Shown: in pieces, positions 21,414 to 34,099 of the stretch | Numbering within the stretch: the stretch's first letter is position 1 | How the letters are laid out: each line of letters begins with the position of its first letter | Assembly (NCBI GenBank): GCA_028274465.1 | Contig: CM051458.1 | Location: 17,871,566 to 17,935,565, forward strand | Direction of reading: 5' to 3' | Origin: Plantago ovata | Lineage: Eukaryota > Streptophyta > Magnoliopsida > Lamiales > Plantaginaceae | DNA: 64,000 nucleotides | Made by a program: the position numbers and the translations under genes | Notes under the pieces: model-generated | The model's database searches: none | Seen by the model: only the letters and a program-made list of their open reading frames with translations | What the model was told of the DNA's origin: nothing

Positions 21414-22675
21414 TGATGAATGTGTATTTTACTCTTTCATTCGAGTCTTTTTCACCTATTTTAGCTATCCTCTTTGTTAATTTAGCTATATTTTAGTACA
21501 TTTTATTAGAATAGTGTCACGTTTACCTTTAGATTTTATTTTACAGGTTTTGGCTGAAATTCGGGCATTTCTGGGCAATTATATTGAAGTTGAAAAGGAA
21601 TTGGTGTTCCAGAAGCCTATTTGGAGTATCTGAAGGTTTCCGGATAGGATTTGGAGTCTAGGGGTCGAATCTGGAGGTTAGAAGGCCACTAGAAGTCTGA
21701 AATCAAGTCCGAAAAGGTGAAGAAATCCAAATCCGCGTCGAAAAATGCGGAATTCCGCGAAAAAGACGGGGGGCGAATCGCCCCATCCTGCGGCGAACCG
21801 CCCCAGAGTTAATTCGGGGCCTATATATAGTGCTCAGTTTTCTCTCCGAAAATCATATCTTTCCAGACCTACTTTCTCACCTCTCTCTATAGTTTTAGGT
21901 AGGAACTTCCCGGGGCCTGTCCTGGGAGTTCCATAGCTTAGGGGATACTTTTTCATAGCAGTTTGGAGCTCGTAGGATCGCAATCATCCGGAGATTGACA
22001 ACCTTCGGTAACTTTGTATCTTACAGTTTTATTCTACTTATTTTATTTATCTTTCAATATGTTTTCTTCTATGATTTCTGTTGATTGCATGCATAATATG
22101 AGTAGCTAAACTTATCATTGGTGTTAGTATGTGAATTCTTAGTGAAGGGAAGATAATCATGCTAATGGCTATATCGCGCATTATACTCCGTGTCATTGCT
22201 TTATTTCGTTGATCAGTTGTAACCAAAATTCTCGTATGTTGTATTGCTTATTATGCACAATTGGACACTAGTCGACCATCAGACCAATTATCTTCGTAGT
22301 GTTGAATAATTACGGAACACATTAGGACAATCGTGATTGACTAGTCAGACCAAATTATCTTCGTAGTGCTTAATACTTGCAACAGGACACTAGATTGATT
22401 CAAAGATCTCTATGCAAGACCGAGGAATTTATGCATGATTATCGACCCATTATATTAAGAAGGACCATACTATCACCAATCTCCATTATCTGCTAGAAAC
22501 CCCTTTGCTATCTGTTTGCTGTTTTTATATTCAAAATTAGATTTGATAAAGCTAGTTATAGTCCTGAGAGAACGACACTTGAGTCATTCTACTGCTACAC
22601 TACGGTTTTCGTTGTAGTTGTGGATTGCCTTTGGCTAAATACAAATTTATTTGATTGACCTTGACACGTTCATCA
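21414..22675 (+). mobile_element. Solo LTR of the A-family (Athila-like Gypsy)
   Basis: A 1,262-base LTR from TGATGAATGTG to CGTTCATCA, homologous to 1530-2822 (reversed). It has no internal region and is flanked by TTGTC (21409-21413) and TTATC (22676-22680), a 5-base duplication with one difference. It lies within the post-pol ORF of Copia-1. Two palindromes and a TATA-like motif are described separately. Confidence 0.88.
21770..21830 (+). promoter_or_regulatory. Two GC-rich palindromes and TATA box of the solo LTR
   Basis: GGGGCGAATCGCCCC (21770-21784) and GGCGAACCGCC (21792-21802) lie about 20 bases upstream of CTATATATAG (21821-21830). This is the same arrangement as in the LTR of element A and in the fragment at 2823. 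Confidence 0.6.
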
Positions 22676-25600
22676 TTATCTAACAACCGAATCAATGAAA
22701 GACCCATGCCTCCTGCATATCTCGACACTGTAAAGTGTGAGCAGATGATGCAATGGGGCGGATTTGCCAAAGAGAAGTACATTAGATACTTCTATGAACA
22801 AGAACTGGACGAAGAAAACGAAGAGGCGTTGAATCTTATTAATCAACAAGGCCTATTTTTCTTCATCACTGCTTGCACTAAACAAGTGAGCATGCTGGAC
22901 ACCATGGAATTCTACAATAATGCAGAAGTCCAAACCCTTACTGATCGACAAGGAGTCACTGAAAAAGTGATTTCTACCACAATTCAAGGAGTGCAAATCA
23001 TCCTGAAATGGATTGATTTAGCAAACATCTTTTAGATTCCAACTACTGGAACTGAAGATGACATCACTGCTTCTGATGAAGAAATTGAAGCCTTCTACAG
23101 TGATGTTAGAAATGAAAGGATGAAGAAAGGCGAGATTGCTCCCGTGACTTGGACAAAGCACATAAAAAAGAAGCATCTCTGCCATTCACTTGGTCTGGTA
23201 GATCTGCTACTCATCAAATTCTTAGACTCCCAAGTTGGAGGAATTGACCAAGTAGGCCTGAGAAGGTGGCCATTGCTGATGCATATCTATGAGAACAAAA
23301 CTGAAATCAACTGGGCTAAGTACATTTTCAACAGGCTTGTTGATTGTGTTACGAAGTTCAGGGTTAAGGTTGAAGACAACTCAGCCTCACCTTGGTTTCC
23401 AGTGATGTATGGATTGAAAATATGCTACATCCTTGAACATTTCAGGATTCAGCTAAGAAACCCATTGCCGATTAATAAATCAGTATGTTATGTGGGAAGA
23501 GCTGTTTACAAGCTAAATGGACCTAAGGTTGCTGACAAGAAATCAAAGAAGCCAACAGCTGCAAATGTTGCTGAGACTGATAACCAGTCCATGAATGCAA
23601 CAACGGCAAATGTTGCCGATACTGATCAGCAAGCAAGGTATACAACAGCTGCAAATGTAGCTGAGAATGCAACAGCTGCAGATGTTACTGCTGATACTGC
23701 TGCGGTTGCTGACACTAATGCACCCAATGAGAAATCTAAGAAGAAAAAGAGGAAAGCTGATGATGACACTCAAACTGCAGCTTCATCAGCTGATCCTATT
23801 CCTAAGAAGGCACGAACAAAGACTTACCCAAGAAAGAAAACAACGGCACGCAAGTCCGTTCCGATTGTCCATGTCATTCAGGATGATGATGTTTCAGTGG
23901 TTGCTGAAACGCAAGCCACTGTAGTAGATGTTGCTGAAGTGTTTGCAGAAGCCTTCAGCAATCCAATTAATTTGGATTCATCTGCTGATGCAAGAACACA
24001 TGGCAGTGGAAATGAAAATCCTGCCAAAGATCCCCTGGAAGATATCTACATTGTAGATAATCTTGATGACAATACTCTGGAACCAGCAAGTGACATTGCT
24101 GCAGAATTGACAAAAGTTGCACTTGCTGAAAATGTCGCAAAAGAGACAGTTGCTGAAAAAGCAACTAGTCCAGTCCAAGAAATTGCTGAAGCTGCAATTC
24201 CTGAAGAACCAGTTGCTAAGACTGCAATGGTTCAAGTCCCAGAGGTTGCTGAAACACAACAAGAGAGACAGTATTCGACGACGCATCTCAAGATGCTGAG
24301 AATATTAGACCTAGTTCACCGATGACTTCTATTGACAAAGTTCAACTGGTGCTGACTGACCTAAGCCAGCAAATGGACTTGGAGATTGATGACAACTCCA
24401 ATAAGTCAGTAGACCTGTTCATGACAAGTAGTGAACTTAGAGGTCAACATGTCTCTGCTGAACTTGTCAATTCAGAGACAAGGGAGATTGCTGAATCTGC
24501 ACAACCTTCTCAGTTAGAGAAAGAGAAGAAGTCTGTTGAAGAACAAGTCCCAGATAATGAAGCTACTATCATTGCTGAAAGGACTGAGTCACCAGCTGCC
24601 CTTCTTCAGCAGGTAGTTAACTCAGATATAAGCAAAACTTCACTATCTGAAACTTTATCTTTAGCTAATATAATTGTTTCTTTACACACTTCTCAAGATA
24701 CAAGTCAGAAGATTGCTGAAACTTCTGCATCAGAATCCACAACTCATGTTCACCAGGTAGATGAAAATTTTGGTAATTCTACTAAGTTTGAAAACTTAGT
24801 ACTTGTATCTAATATAAAGTTATTTCAGGATGAACAATTCAAGGAAGCTGCCACAGCTCCTGAAGCAATGGAAATAGTACCAGCACAACTTAGTGTGCAA
24901 CATGAGCTTGTTGAAAGTCAGCAGGTAAATCATGTTACAGTTTTAGACTCTAAAAGTATTTTCCAAAACTTTCCTGAAATTAACTTTACTCTTATTCAAG
25001 CTCAAAAGGAGAACGATGTAGTGGTTCACATCACAGAAGATCTTGAAGTTAGTTCTGAAGAACTATACTCAAACTTCAAAAAGAAAACTTTGACCAGAGT
25101 TGCTAAATCTGTCAGCAACTGGCAAAGATATAGAAGGATGGACTTTTCAGATCTTCACATCCATCTGTCCAATGAGAAAAAAAGAATCTCTCTACTAAAA
25201 CTTGAGACGTTTGTACACTCAATACTTCCAGAAGAACTCACATATTCTCAGCCAATGAGTTCAAGTTTGATTGCTACAATCAGAGAGAATATGAAAGCAA
25301 AGTTCAAGAGTGTCTCTCCAGTTGAACAAGTTGTGATGATCAAGGGTTCCTTTGTACCCGTGGTGGCTGATCCCCACAAAATCAATGAAGAAGAGGAAGT
25401 TACAAGTGCTGCAATGTACAAACATCTCGAGTTAGTCATACTGACGGACGATGATGAAGAAGAAGAGGATGAAAATATCCCTGAATATACAAGTGATGAT
25501 GAAGCCAAAGATTCTAAGGATAGCAAGGACGATGATGATGATAATCAAGGTCCTAGTCCTGATGCTGGCGGAGTAAAAATGACAGTTGTTGATAATGAAA

Positions 25601-28062
25601 ATCAAAACACTGAGAATCAGCAAGCTGACCAAACTCCCAGTCAGCACCAAGAATCTACTCCCGCTCCTGTTGAGACAAGTACTCCAGCAACTTGTTACTG
25701 AACAAGTTGCTGAAACTGAAGAAGAGTACGCCAGAAAGCGTGTTGAAATGCACAAAGGAAAAGCTAAGCTTTCTGATGCCGAGTTAGCATTACTCGAAGC
25801 TAAGGTCACTGATCCAAACCTTGGAGAAGAAGAACAAATGGATGAAGATTTCCAAAGAGCTTTACAGAATAGTCTACAGATTCATGATAGACATACGAAG
25901 AATCTGGATATTGCTCAATCTTCAGGAGTGAACAACACGGAAGTCTCCTCCCATCCACCTACTACTGGTGAAAATCCAGTCGTTGAGTCCAAAGAGTTGC
26001 CCTCAGCAACCACTCAACCAGAAGTGTCTGAAGCTAAGGATTTGGGAATCAAGGTTGTTGACCTTGACGAATCTGATGAAGAAGAAGATCTATCTAACTT
26101 CTCAGCAAATGAAGAAGAAAAGACAAACAAAGTTGAACCCACAGTGGTTGAAATTCCTCCACCATCTCTCTTAACTGGTGAAGGAGATGCTAAGAGAAGT
26201 CGTTTGCTGATAAATGATGATCATTAGCAACTGAAATCAAATCTCATTCACTTACTCCCTCTCTAGTGCCGTTCCCAGACGTTGAGGAGTTTACTCCTAG
26301 AATAAAGGCACTAATGGCTGTTCACAAAGCATGCCAAGAAGAGGATGATGCCTTGCTTGCTGAGAGTCCGCTTGACATTGGAAAAATACTGACTGCTGTG
26401 CTGAGACGCACTACTACACTTACCATAGCTCAGAAGACATCAGTCTACATCGCAAAAGCTATGAAGAAGATGTCAGTCAAGCACTCAAGCTTGCTAAAAG
26501 CGCATTGAAAAAGGCTCAGGCTATGCTGAAAAAGTCAAAAATGAGCGCATGACATGAGGAGAATCTGGCTTTTATTAAGGAAGAATTGTCTAAGCTAACC
26601 ACAGATCAGCAAGACATGATTCTGAAATATAATAGCCTAAGCACTATTGCTGAAAATTGCAATGAGTTTTTCTCTCTACACATCAGACCTATGATGCAAT
26701 CCATGTCTAAGGGGGAAGATAGAAAAAGAAAGTCTTCAAAAGACAAATCAACCAATCCCTCTTCTTCTGAAGCGCCATTAATACTGCCTGGACCACCTCC
26801 CAGAGAACCTCTTGCTGAAATAGAGCAAAGTTCTAAGAAAAGGGCTGAAACAGATTCTGAGAGAAGTTCAGCAAATCCAAAAAGGAGAAGAACTTCTGCT
26901 GAAACTCAAGAATACTATCACACTGAGAGTCATCAAGATCTGAATGAAGATGATGATGATGATGATGATGACCAAACAATAGCTCAAGCTATAAGAGCTA
27001 ATCCTATTTCTGCCTTAACTCCATTTGGCCAATCCAAACACTTCTCTTCTGACTCTAGATCTTCAGCAAGAGATCAAGAAAATGCTAAGTTAAGAAGAAG
27101 AAGGCAAAGACAGGAAGAAAGAAGGCTTTCTAACATTGCAATTGGCACTGGCATTGATTGTACAAAGACCAGCAATGAGGAAACAACTCAGAATGTGATC
27201 AGAAACCTACATGGTTGCTGGATCATAAACATGGAAGATCTTTTGGCCAATGATTTCTTTCCAACTGCTGTACTGAATCAAATGTACACTTGGATTGACT
27301 TAAAAGTTGCAAGAAAATAAAGGGATCCTCCTCCCTACCCAAGGAACATTGCTGCAAAATGGCTGAACTTAGAGATCTTAGTAAGAAGAACTTCCATCGG
27401 CAAGAAGTTAAAACAAGAGCCCGATTTAATCAAACCGATAGATGTTGCTTACTACAGTGATCCTTTAACCAAGAAGTCCAAAAAGAAGTATGACTTGATT
27501 CCTTATGAGTATTTTATCTCACTGCTGAGGATCAAGAAGAAGATCTTCTCTGGTTAAGGAAGCTTCATGCCAACAAGGGTATTTCAGACACTCAACTTCT
27601 CCATGCTAGCAATTGGGGCATGCACTTGTGGGTAATTCACTACAAAGAGATGAATGGTGAAAACCATCACTATACTGCCTGCAAGAATGCAAGGATTATT
27701 CAACTTGAAGTCCGTAAACTACTTGAAGATTACGAGAAGGACTGTGTTGAATTCTCTGCTCTTGCTGAGAAGAGTGTAAGGGAGATTCTTAGAAAATATT
27801 CTGCTGGAATAGCGTAGTCCCTTGTAAAAGCTTTGTTTTGTTTTGTTTGCTGATTACTTTAGTTATCTATGAGCTTTCTTGTAAACTTACTGAAAGATAA
27901 CTATCAGTAATGAACTTTTTGACTCTTATTGGTTTTTGATTATGCAAACTACTTATGCTTACTGTTTTATTATTCAAGTATGCTTGCATTAATCAACTGA
28001 TTTATTCAACATCAGAAACCTCTAAAAGGGTAACAATTAATTTATCCATGCATTGCTAACAT

Positions 28063-28078
28063 CAAAAAGGGGGAAATT
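28063..28078 (+). other. Polypurine tract of Copia-1
   Basis: CAAAAAGGGGGAAATT directly precedes the TG that opens the 3' LTR. It would prime plus-strand DNA synthesis. Confidence 0.75.
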
Positions 28079-29023
28079 TGTTAGGAAACTTGTAATTGTG
28101 ATGAGCAATTAACCATGCTAAATTATGGAAAGTCCAGTAACTAGTACTCCTAAGGTCCATAGGAATTTAGAATTTTAAGGACATTGTAAAAGAGGAACGT
28201 TTGCTGATGACTTAGTGTAGGTACTAGTTAGGTGCTTTAGTTTGCTGATGATGTACTTCGTTTTTACAAAGGAACTATTGAAGCACTAGAACCACTCAGA
28301 AACTTGAAGACTCAAAGACTAAAGACTTAGAAGAATTCTGAGAAAGGTATCTACAAAGGCACATGTTGCTTAGAAAGTGAGATTTTCAACAACAACTCGC
28401 ATAAGTGAAAATCTATATGATAGAGTAGGTTGTGCTTGCTGAAACTGAGACTGACCACTTGCTGAAAAACATATGTGACCTCCTTGATGAAAGTACTTGC
28501 ATTTTGGCTCCAACGTTCACATTTGAATTAGATTCAAATGAACATTAAATGCAAACTAGGCACGCGAAGAACATGAAGACTAGAAGACAAATGAAGGACG
28601 TTGCTGAAAGTACAAAAGCAAGATAGTGACATCTTAAGGTGCAAAGCCTTAGAATTTGAAATTCAAACGGCTCCCTTGATTCACTATAAATAGAGGTCAT
28701 CTGGCAAAGAGTTGAAGTGTGTCAACAACGTGATCAAACTCTCACTTGTGCTTAAACACTCAATCTTTCATACTCTTTACTGCCTTTTGATCCGTTCCAA
28801 GACTTAAGCTTGAAACAAAACCTACTTGTGAAGAAGTAGAACATTCGCGGCTAAGAAATTAGCTTAGTGTTCTTTCTTTTGAACAAGAATAAGTCTTGAC
28901 ACCAGAAACAACTTAACTTGCTTACTAAAAAGTATTACAAGTTGTGTTTCTTTAGATAACTTGTTATAGCTGAAAAATTTATACTCAATTCATCTCATCC
29001 CAAACCTCTCTAACTGATAAACA

Positions 29024-31119
29024 TGATAGTGTATATGTCCTAGAGACAATCTTTATTAAGGCCATGCAGCCCTTATTAAGGGCATATATGTACTATTACA
29101 CAGATCAACGTAATATAATATATGTTTGTTGTTTGACTATTGAGTATCGCTTTCATATTTATATTACACCAGGCATACAACATGTCATATCTCTATTTCT
29201 GTCTGCATTGATATTAAACATGTCCCCTCGGATAGATGACCGATCACACAGATAGTGGGAGCTATGTGAGTTATCATCTATCCCAATCTCTCCCTAGTCG
29301 AGGTGCATCTCGGATGTAGGGGTATGAATGAACCAACTGAGACTAGTATGCGTGGAGGTTATACTTGTTAGAGCAAGTGTGAGCCGATCCCACGGCCACG
29401 AACGGATTGTTGGACAATCAAGAAACGTTCTCATAACTCCGCATAGTTGTTCGAAGGGTGATTACCGAACAATGGAAGTACCCACCGGAACTCCCATCGA
29501 TGTATACTCTACACCGAAGTGTCTATGGAAACCGGAAAGTTGTCGAAGTGATGCCAGTCGTCCTTTAGACTTACAGGAATTTGTCATCACATTTGTTGCC
29601 CCATATCCTTGGTGGACCCGTCGATGTCAGCTCTGAATAAGCAGTTGACCCAAGACACGATCCAGGATTATGGCTACATACAAATGGGGATGATAAGTGA
29701 TTCTGTGGAGGATTCATCTCTCATGTGTAGCACAGGAGAGAACTGCTCATAGTCGTTCATAGTTGTGATTGGTAAAACCTGTGGCCAGCGTATCAATATT
29801 ATTATGATAGTCATAATAGATATTGGATTCACAAAGCAACTCACTGAAGACGCCCATGGATGTATTATTGGGATAGACACTTTATCGATTCTAGATGTAT
29901 TCGAGTCAGTCAGATGAAGGGACGTTACCATCGCCGCGTTGAGCGCAACAGACTTTACAACGAAAGGGTTGCTTTGAGAAACCTCTCAAACGTCCTCATG
30001 TATTAATATTGCAAATGGAACCGTCTACGAATTCCATTTTGCCTAGTCTAGGACTTGCTTAATACAATGAGACCCTATGGGTCACACTATGTGGTGATTT
30101 TCAGCTTATCCGAATATCCTTGAAGATGGAATCGCAATTAATTTAGAATTAATTGTGACTGATGGATTATAATTGATTTGAATTAATTATAATAATTTGT
30201 GGCTCAATTAATGATTTGGAATTATTAATTGAATTGGCTGATTAATTGTATTTTATATAAATACAATTAAATATTATATTTTAGAAATATAATAGAGGTT
30301 TGATTTGAAAGGATATGTTAATTTAGAATTAATATATGCACATGGGAAAAATCTACTTGGAGTTTGAATTGCCTTAGAATTCTAAGTGGGTCCCAAAATC
30401 GGGACCCACCTGACCCCACTTGGACTCGCGCACGCCGTAGCAGTAGGGGAAGGAGTTCGACTCCTTCCTCTATTAGAAGTCAAGGGATAAGTTAGATTTT
30501 CCTCATTGAGTTTTAATTTGATTGGGAATGAATCTAGACTTGAATTGGTTTCCTAGTGCGATAAGAATTAGATTCTTATTCCTTTATGAAGTCTAATTGA
30601 TTATTCTTTAGGCTTCTATTGACTATTATATATAGTAGACTATTAGAGAGCTTTTACATGGTTGAACACAGTTGATTCAAGATCATTCTTTCTACCAGTT
30701 TTCTTAGAGAAAATAAAAGTTGTCCCCACCTCTCCTATAAGCCGCGCGCGCGCCACCCTCATCGGAGGAAAACGCCGCCCCATCTTCTTGGCCACATAAA
30801 GAATATCCTAGCATTCTTTCCGATAAGTTGTTCATCCAGTGGATACCAAGGTTGAGGTTCAAGGAGCTGGAAACTAACTTTTATTGTCTTGCAGATAATT
30901 AAAGTATTGCAGATATCTTCGACTTCGACGAAGGAGAAGATTCACCGGACTATTACGAAGACTTGATACCTGTTCTTGCTTTTGGAGTATTGTAAGTCTC
31001 CTGATTAATGTGTTTAATATATATATACGCTATATGCATGATCAATTAACCTGCATGTTAAGAAAATTTTGAAATTCCGCTGCGTACACTAGGGGTAACT
31101 CTGACCATATTTTCTTACA
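29024..31119 (+). repeat. 5' LTR of Copia-2
   Basis: 2,096 bases, TGATAGTGTATATG to TTTTCTTACA. A very AT-rich centre with a series of perfect inverted repeats (30135-30579) precedes a TATA-like region near 30625. ORFs in it (for example 29328-29636) recur in the other LTR copies with shifts and are not genes. Confidence 0.92.
30135..30579. repeat. Run of perfect short hairpins in the Copia-2 LTR
   Basis: At least nine inverted repeats in 445 bases. With TAG loops: 30135-30155 (9-base arms), 30273-30293 (9), 30318-30332 (6) and 30561-30579 (8). With other loops: 30167-30192 (8), 30205-30231 (8), 30242-30270 (12, TTAATTGTATTT), 30386-30409 (9, GTGGGTCCC) and 30448-30468 (9, GGAAGGAGT, TCG loop). 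CTTAGAATTCTAAG at 30373-30386 is a loopless palindrome. Many recur in the LTR copies at 8430-8880 (reverse) and 38760-39220. Confidence 0.75.
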
Positions 31120-31120
31120 G

Positions 31121-31137
31121 TGGTATCAGAGCCAGGT
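31121..31137 (+). other. Primer-binding site of Copia-2, initiator tRNA-Met
   Basis: TGGTATCAGAGCCAGGT lies one base after the 5' LTR and is the classic plant Copia primer site complementary to initiator tRNA-Met. Confidence 0.9.
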
Positions 31138-31272
31138 TAATTGATTATGAATATACGTATATATGTTATGTGATTTTGTAGTTTATGTGGATGCAATTGA
31201 TTCTATGATTGATTCGATTTTCAAAAGTTTTGTTTTTTTATATATATTTAGAATTTATATTTTTCAAAAAAA

Positions 31273-31609
<337 letters not shown>

Positions 31610-32073
31610 CGGGTTGGACCCAAATCGAATTTTGGAAATTTTTAGTATTGAATTTTATATTTTGAATATAATATGATTTAATTATAATTATTGTTAACTA
31701 GAGGGTTAAATTTAATTAGTATAAAGTTAAGGGGCTTATTGGTGATTTATCAATTTATTGTTTATTACAAATAAGTGTTTCTAATTTGAATTTTAAATTT
31801 AACACCTCCAAGGTTTCAAATTACAATTGAGTCCTTCGGGTTTTCGAAAATTGCTACCTGGTCAATAGAATTTTTCGATTTTTCAATCTAGTTCAAATTT
31901 TCAATTTTTCATAGAGATTATAAGTATGGGTTTATAATTTTCATAATGAAATTATGAAGTCATTTGGCATCCACATAGGCTACTACTTGTTTGTTTGCTC
32001 AATATGCTATTGTTTGACAATGCATGTTTAAATACCACGTATTTTACTTTCCGTTCGACCGCTATGCATGCGA

Positions 32074-32225
32074 GGGTAGGCGGCGCACTCTTATTTGTCG
32101 GACCGCATATTTTTATGTATGGGTAGGCGGCGCCCATAATGTGCTTGATCGCATTTAGAACTAGAATGGATAGGCGGCATCCATTAATTGTAGACCGCTC
32201 ATGCATGATGGGTAGGCGGCGCCCT
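32074..32225 (+). repeat. Four tandem repeats in the Copia-2 leader
   Basis: The word GGGTAGGCGGCGCCC, or close variants, recurs at about 32075, 32122, 32169 and 32211, each followed by a T-rich stretch and, in the first three, by a GACCGC-like word. The period is 42-50 bases. It lies between the TA block and gag in untranslated leader. Confidence 0.6.
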
Positions 32226-32787
32226 TGTTTGTTTGTAGATGACTGATAACAACCCTCAAGCTACAAGCCCCAACCAATATAAGTGCAGAAATATGTATAC
32301 GTATGTGTTTCTGAGATGCTTTCCATGGGGTGCTTTAATTCTGAACTTTCATTGCGTTTCTCTGTATTGGCGACCTCGTCTTACAGACTCGCAGTGATCG
32401 TCAGATTAGAGTAAGCCTATGGTTATAACTTACTGCATATTGTATCTAGCGACCTCGATAGGTACAATATGTAGAGCGTCTGGTTAAATTAGATTTAACA
32501 CCCAAGAGTCGCGTGACGCAATTGGATAGTCCTACCGGTCATATTATGTTATGCGACCAGCCCCCGTTCGAGTATAGCATAGTATGGATTTGGATCTTGG
32601 CCACTACGGTAACTTGTTGGACATTACCCGTATGTTTGTTTTGGGGGCAATCATATGTGAAAATAGTGGAAGCCAAACAGCTAAAGGACCTTGTTGTTTA
32701 GTTCTGTTGACTGTGTATTTAGAAATTGTATTTCAATAGTTGATTTATTATTTTCGGTCTATACTATTTCTCCTTAGGAAAACCAAA

Positions 32788-33660
32788 ATGGCGAGTATCT
32801 CACTCCGTGCTGTCTTAGAGAAGCGAATTTTGACCGGACCAAACTTCCTAGATTGGATCAGGAATATTCGTTTGGTGCTGAGGTACGAAAGATTGAGTAC
32901 ATCTTGGACGAGGCTATTCCCGTGTGTCCCGAGAATCAGACTGTCGATCAAGTTGCTGCTTGGAATCAAGCCAACAAGGCAAAGGCTGATAAGCATCAAG
33001 AGGATGCTAGATCCGCGCAGTGTATTATGCCGGCGGCAATGAGCAATGAGTTGCAGACACAACATGAAAGCATGTTATCGTATGAGATGCTGAAGCATCT
33101 TGAGTCGCTCTTTAAGACGACAGCCAGAAGTGTTGAATTTGATTTGATCAAAGAGATACACAGATGCAAGCTCAATGAAGGAGGGAACATGTCTGAACAT
33201 GTTCTCAAGATGATTGGTCTCTTTGAGAAGCTTGTCGATGCCGGTGTCAAGCTGGAGAATAAGATCATGGTGATCTTTGTCCTTCAATCATTGTCGATTT
33301 CGTATTCGCAGTTCATCATTAACTACACCATGAATGCGAAGGACGTTACACTGCCCGAGCTCCATAATCTGCTGAAGACATATGATCAAACTCTTCTTAA
33401 GAAGGAGAAATCGATCATGTATGTTGGGCAACCGTCTAACCCAAACCCGAGAAACAAAGGTGCTAAGGGTAAGGAAAGTCGGGAGCCAAGGCTAACACTT
33501 CGAGTGATAGGCCTAAGCGTCTGAACCAGAAAAGAAGTTCAAGAGGAGCGGAACGGTACGCACAGATGAATGTCTTTTTCTGTAAGCAGAAAGGGCATTG
33601 GAAGAAAGATTTCCCTAAGCTAAGGGCAGATCAAGCTAAGAAGCCGCCGCTTCTAGCTCA
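32788..33660 (+). pseudogene. Gag region of Copia-2 (UBN2 type)
   Basis: ATG at 32788 opens MASISLRAVLEKRILTGPNF, then LDWIRNIRLVLRYER, the usual N-terminus of plant Copia gag. The UBN2 core follows (QCIMPAAMSNELQTQHESM, EFDLIKEIHRCKLNEGGNMS, HVLKMIGLFEKLVDAGVKLE) to about 33430. A basic stretch and a knuckle-like segment FFCKQKGHWKKDF lie near 33580. The region is broken. Confidence 0.82.
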
Positions 33661-34099
33661 GGTATGTTTGTTATTGAAATGAACATGACTACTTTTGACT
33701 TCAATGGTTGGGTATTAGCTACAGCCTGTGGCTCATACATTGTAATAATGTGCAGGGCTAATTGATCACAGGCTAGTCAAGCAAGGTGAAATCGACTTGC
33801 GTTGGGAACGACAATCCAGTTGAAGCCAAACGCGTATACGTTGCAAGATAGATTTACCTTCAGGACAATGTTTAGAACTTGATAACGTTTATTTTGTTCC
33901 ATCCATTGTCAGAAATATTATTCCATTCCATTGTTGGACAATTTGGGTTTTCCTTTCGATTTGCTAATAATACTTGTTATTTTTCGTTAAATGACCATAT
34001 TATGGAAATGCTCGCTTAGTGAATGGTTTATATATTTTTGCAAAGTAGTCTACTTTTATTTCAAATACATAACAAGCAACAGTCTTCAAGTAGGAAGAA

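Larger units (their letters stand above)
21292..27817 (+). pseudogene. Long post-pol ORF region of Copia-1 (env-position, plant transposon-protein-like)
   Basis: The region starts at ATG 21292 with a Lys/Ser/Thr-rich N-terminus and is split by a solo LTR (21414-22675). A globular part follows at about 22690-23500 (MQWGGFAKEKYIRYFYEQEL; DTMEFYNNAEVQTL; WTKHIKKKHLCHSLGLVDLL; WAKYIFNRLVDCV), resembling the putative plant transposon protein domain. About 2.5 kb of acidic low-complexity sequence comes next, rich in VAE/VAET words, with a second folded-looking segment near 25090-25330 (NWQRYRRMDFSDLHIHLSNE). More charged sequence and a C-terminal part (26590-27817) complete it. It holds the slot that Sireviruses use for an env-like gene. 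I see no clear fusion peptide or membrane span. It is broken in several places. Confidence 0.6.

Noticed and set aside
21292-27817. True viral envelope gene
   Set aside because: The position fits the env-like slot of Sireviruses, but I see no clear signal peptide, fusion peptide or membrane anchor. I keep the neutral label of post-pol ORF.
31121-31137. tRNA gene fragments at 1510, 15279 and 31121
   Set aside because: They match only the 3' end of tRNA-Asp or initiator tRNA-Met beside an LTR, as primer-binding sites do. No complete tRNA cloverleaf is present.
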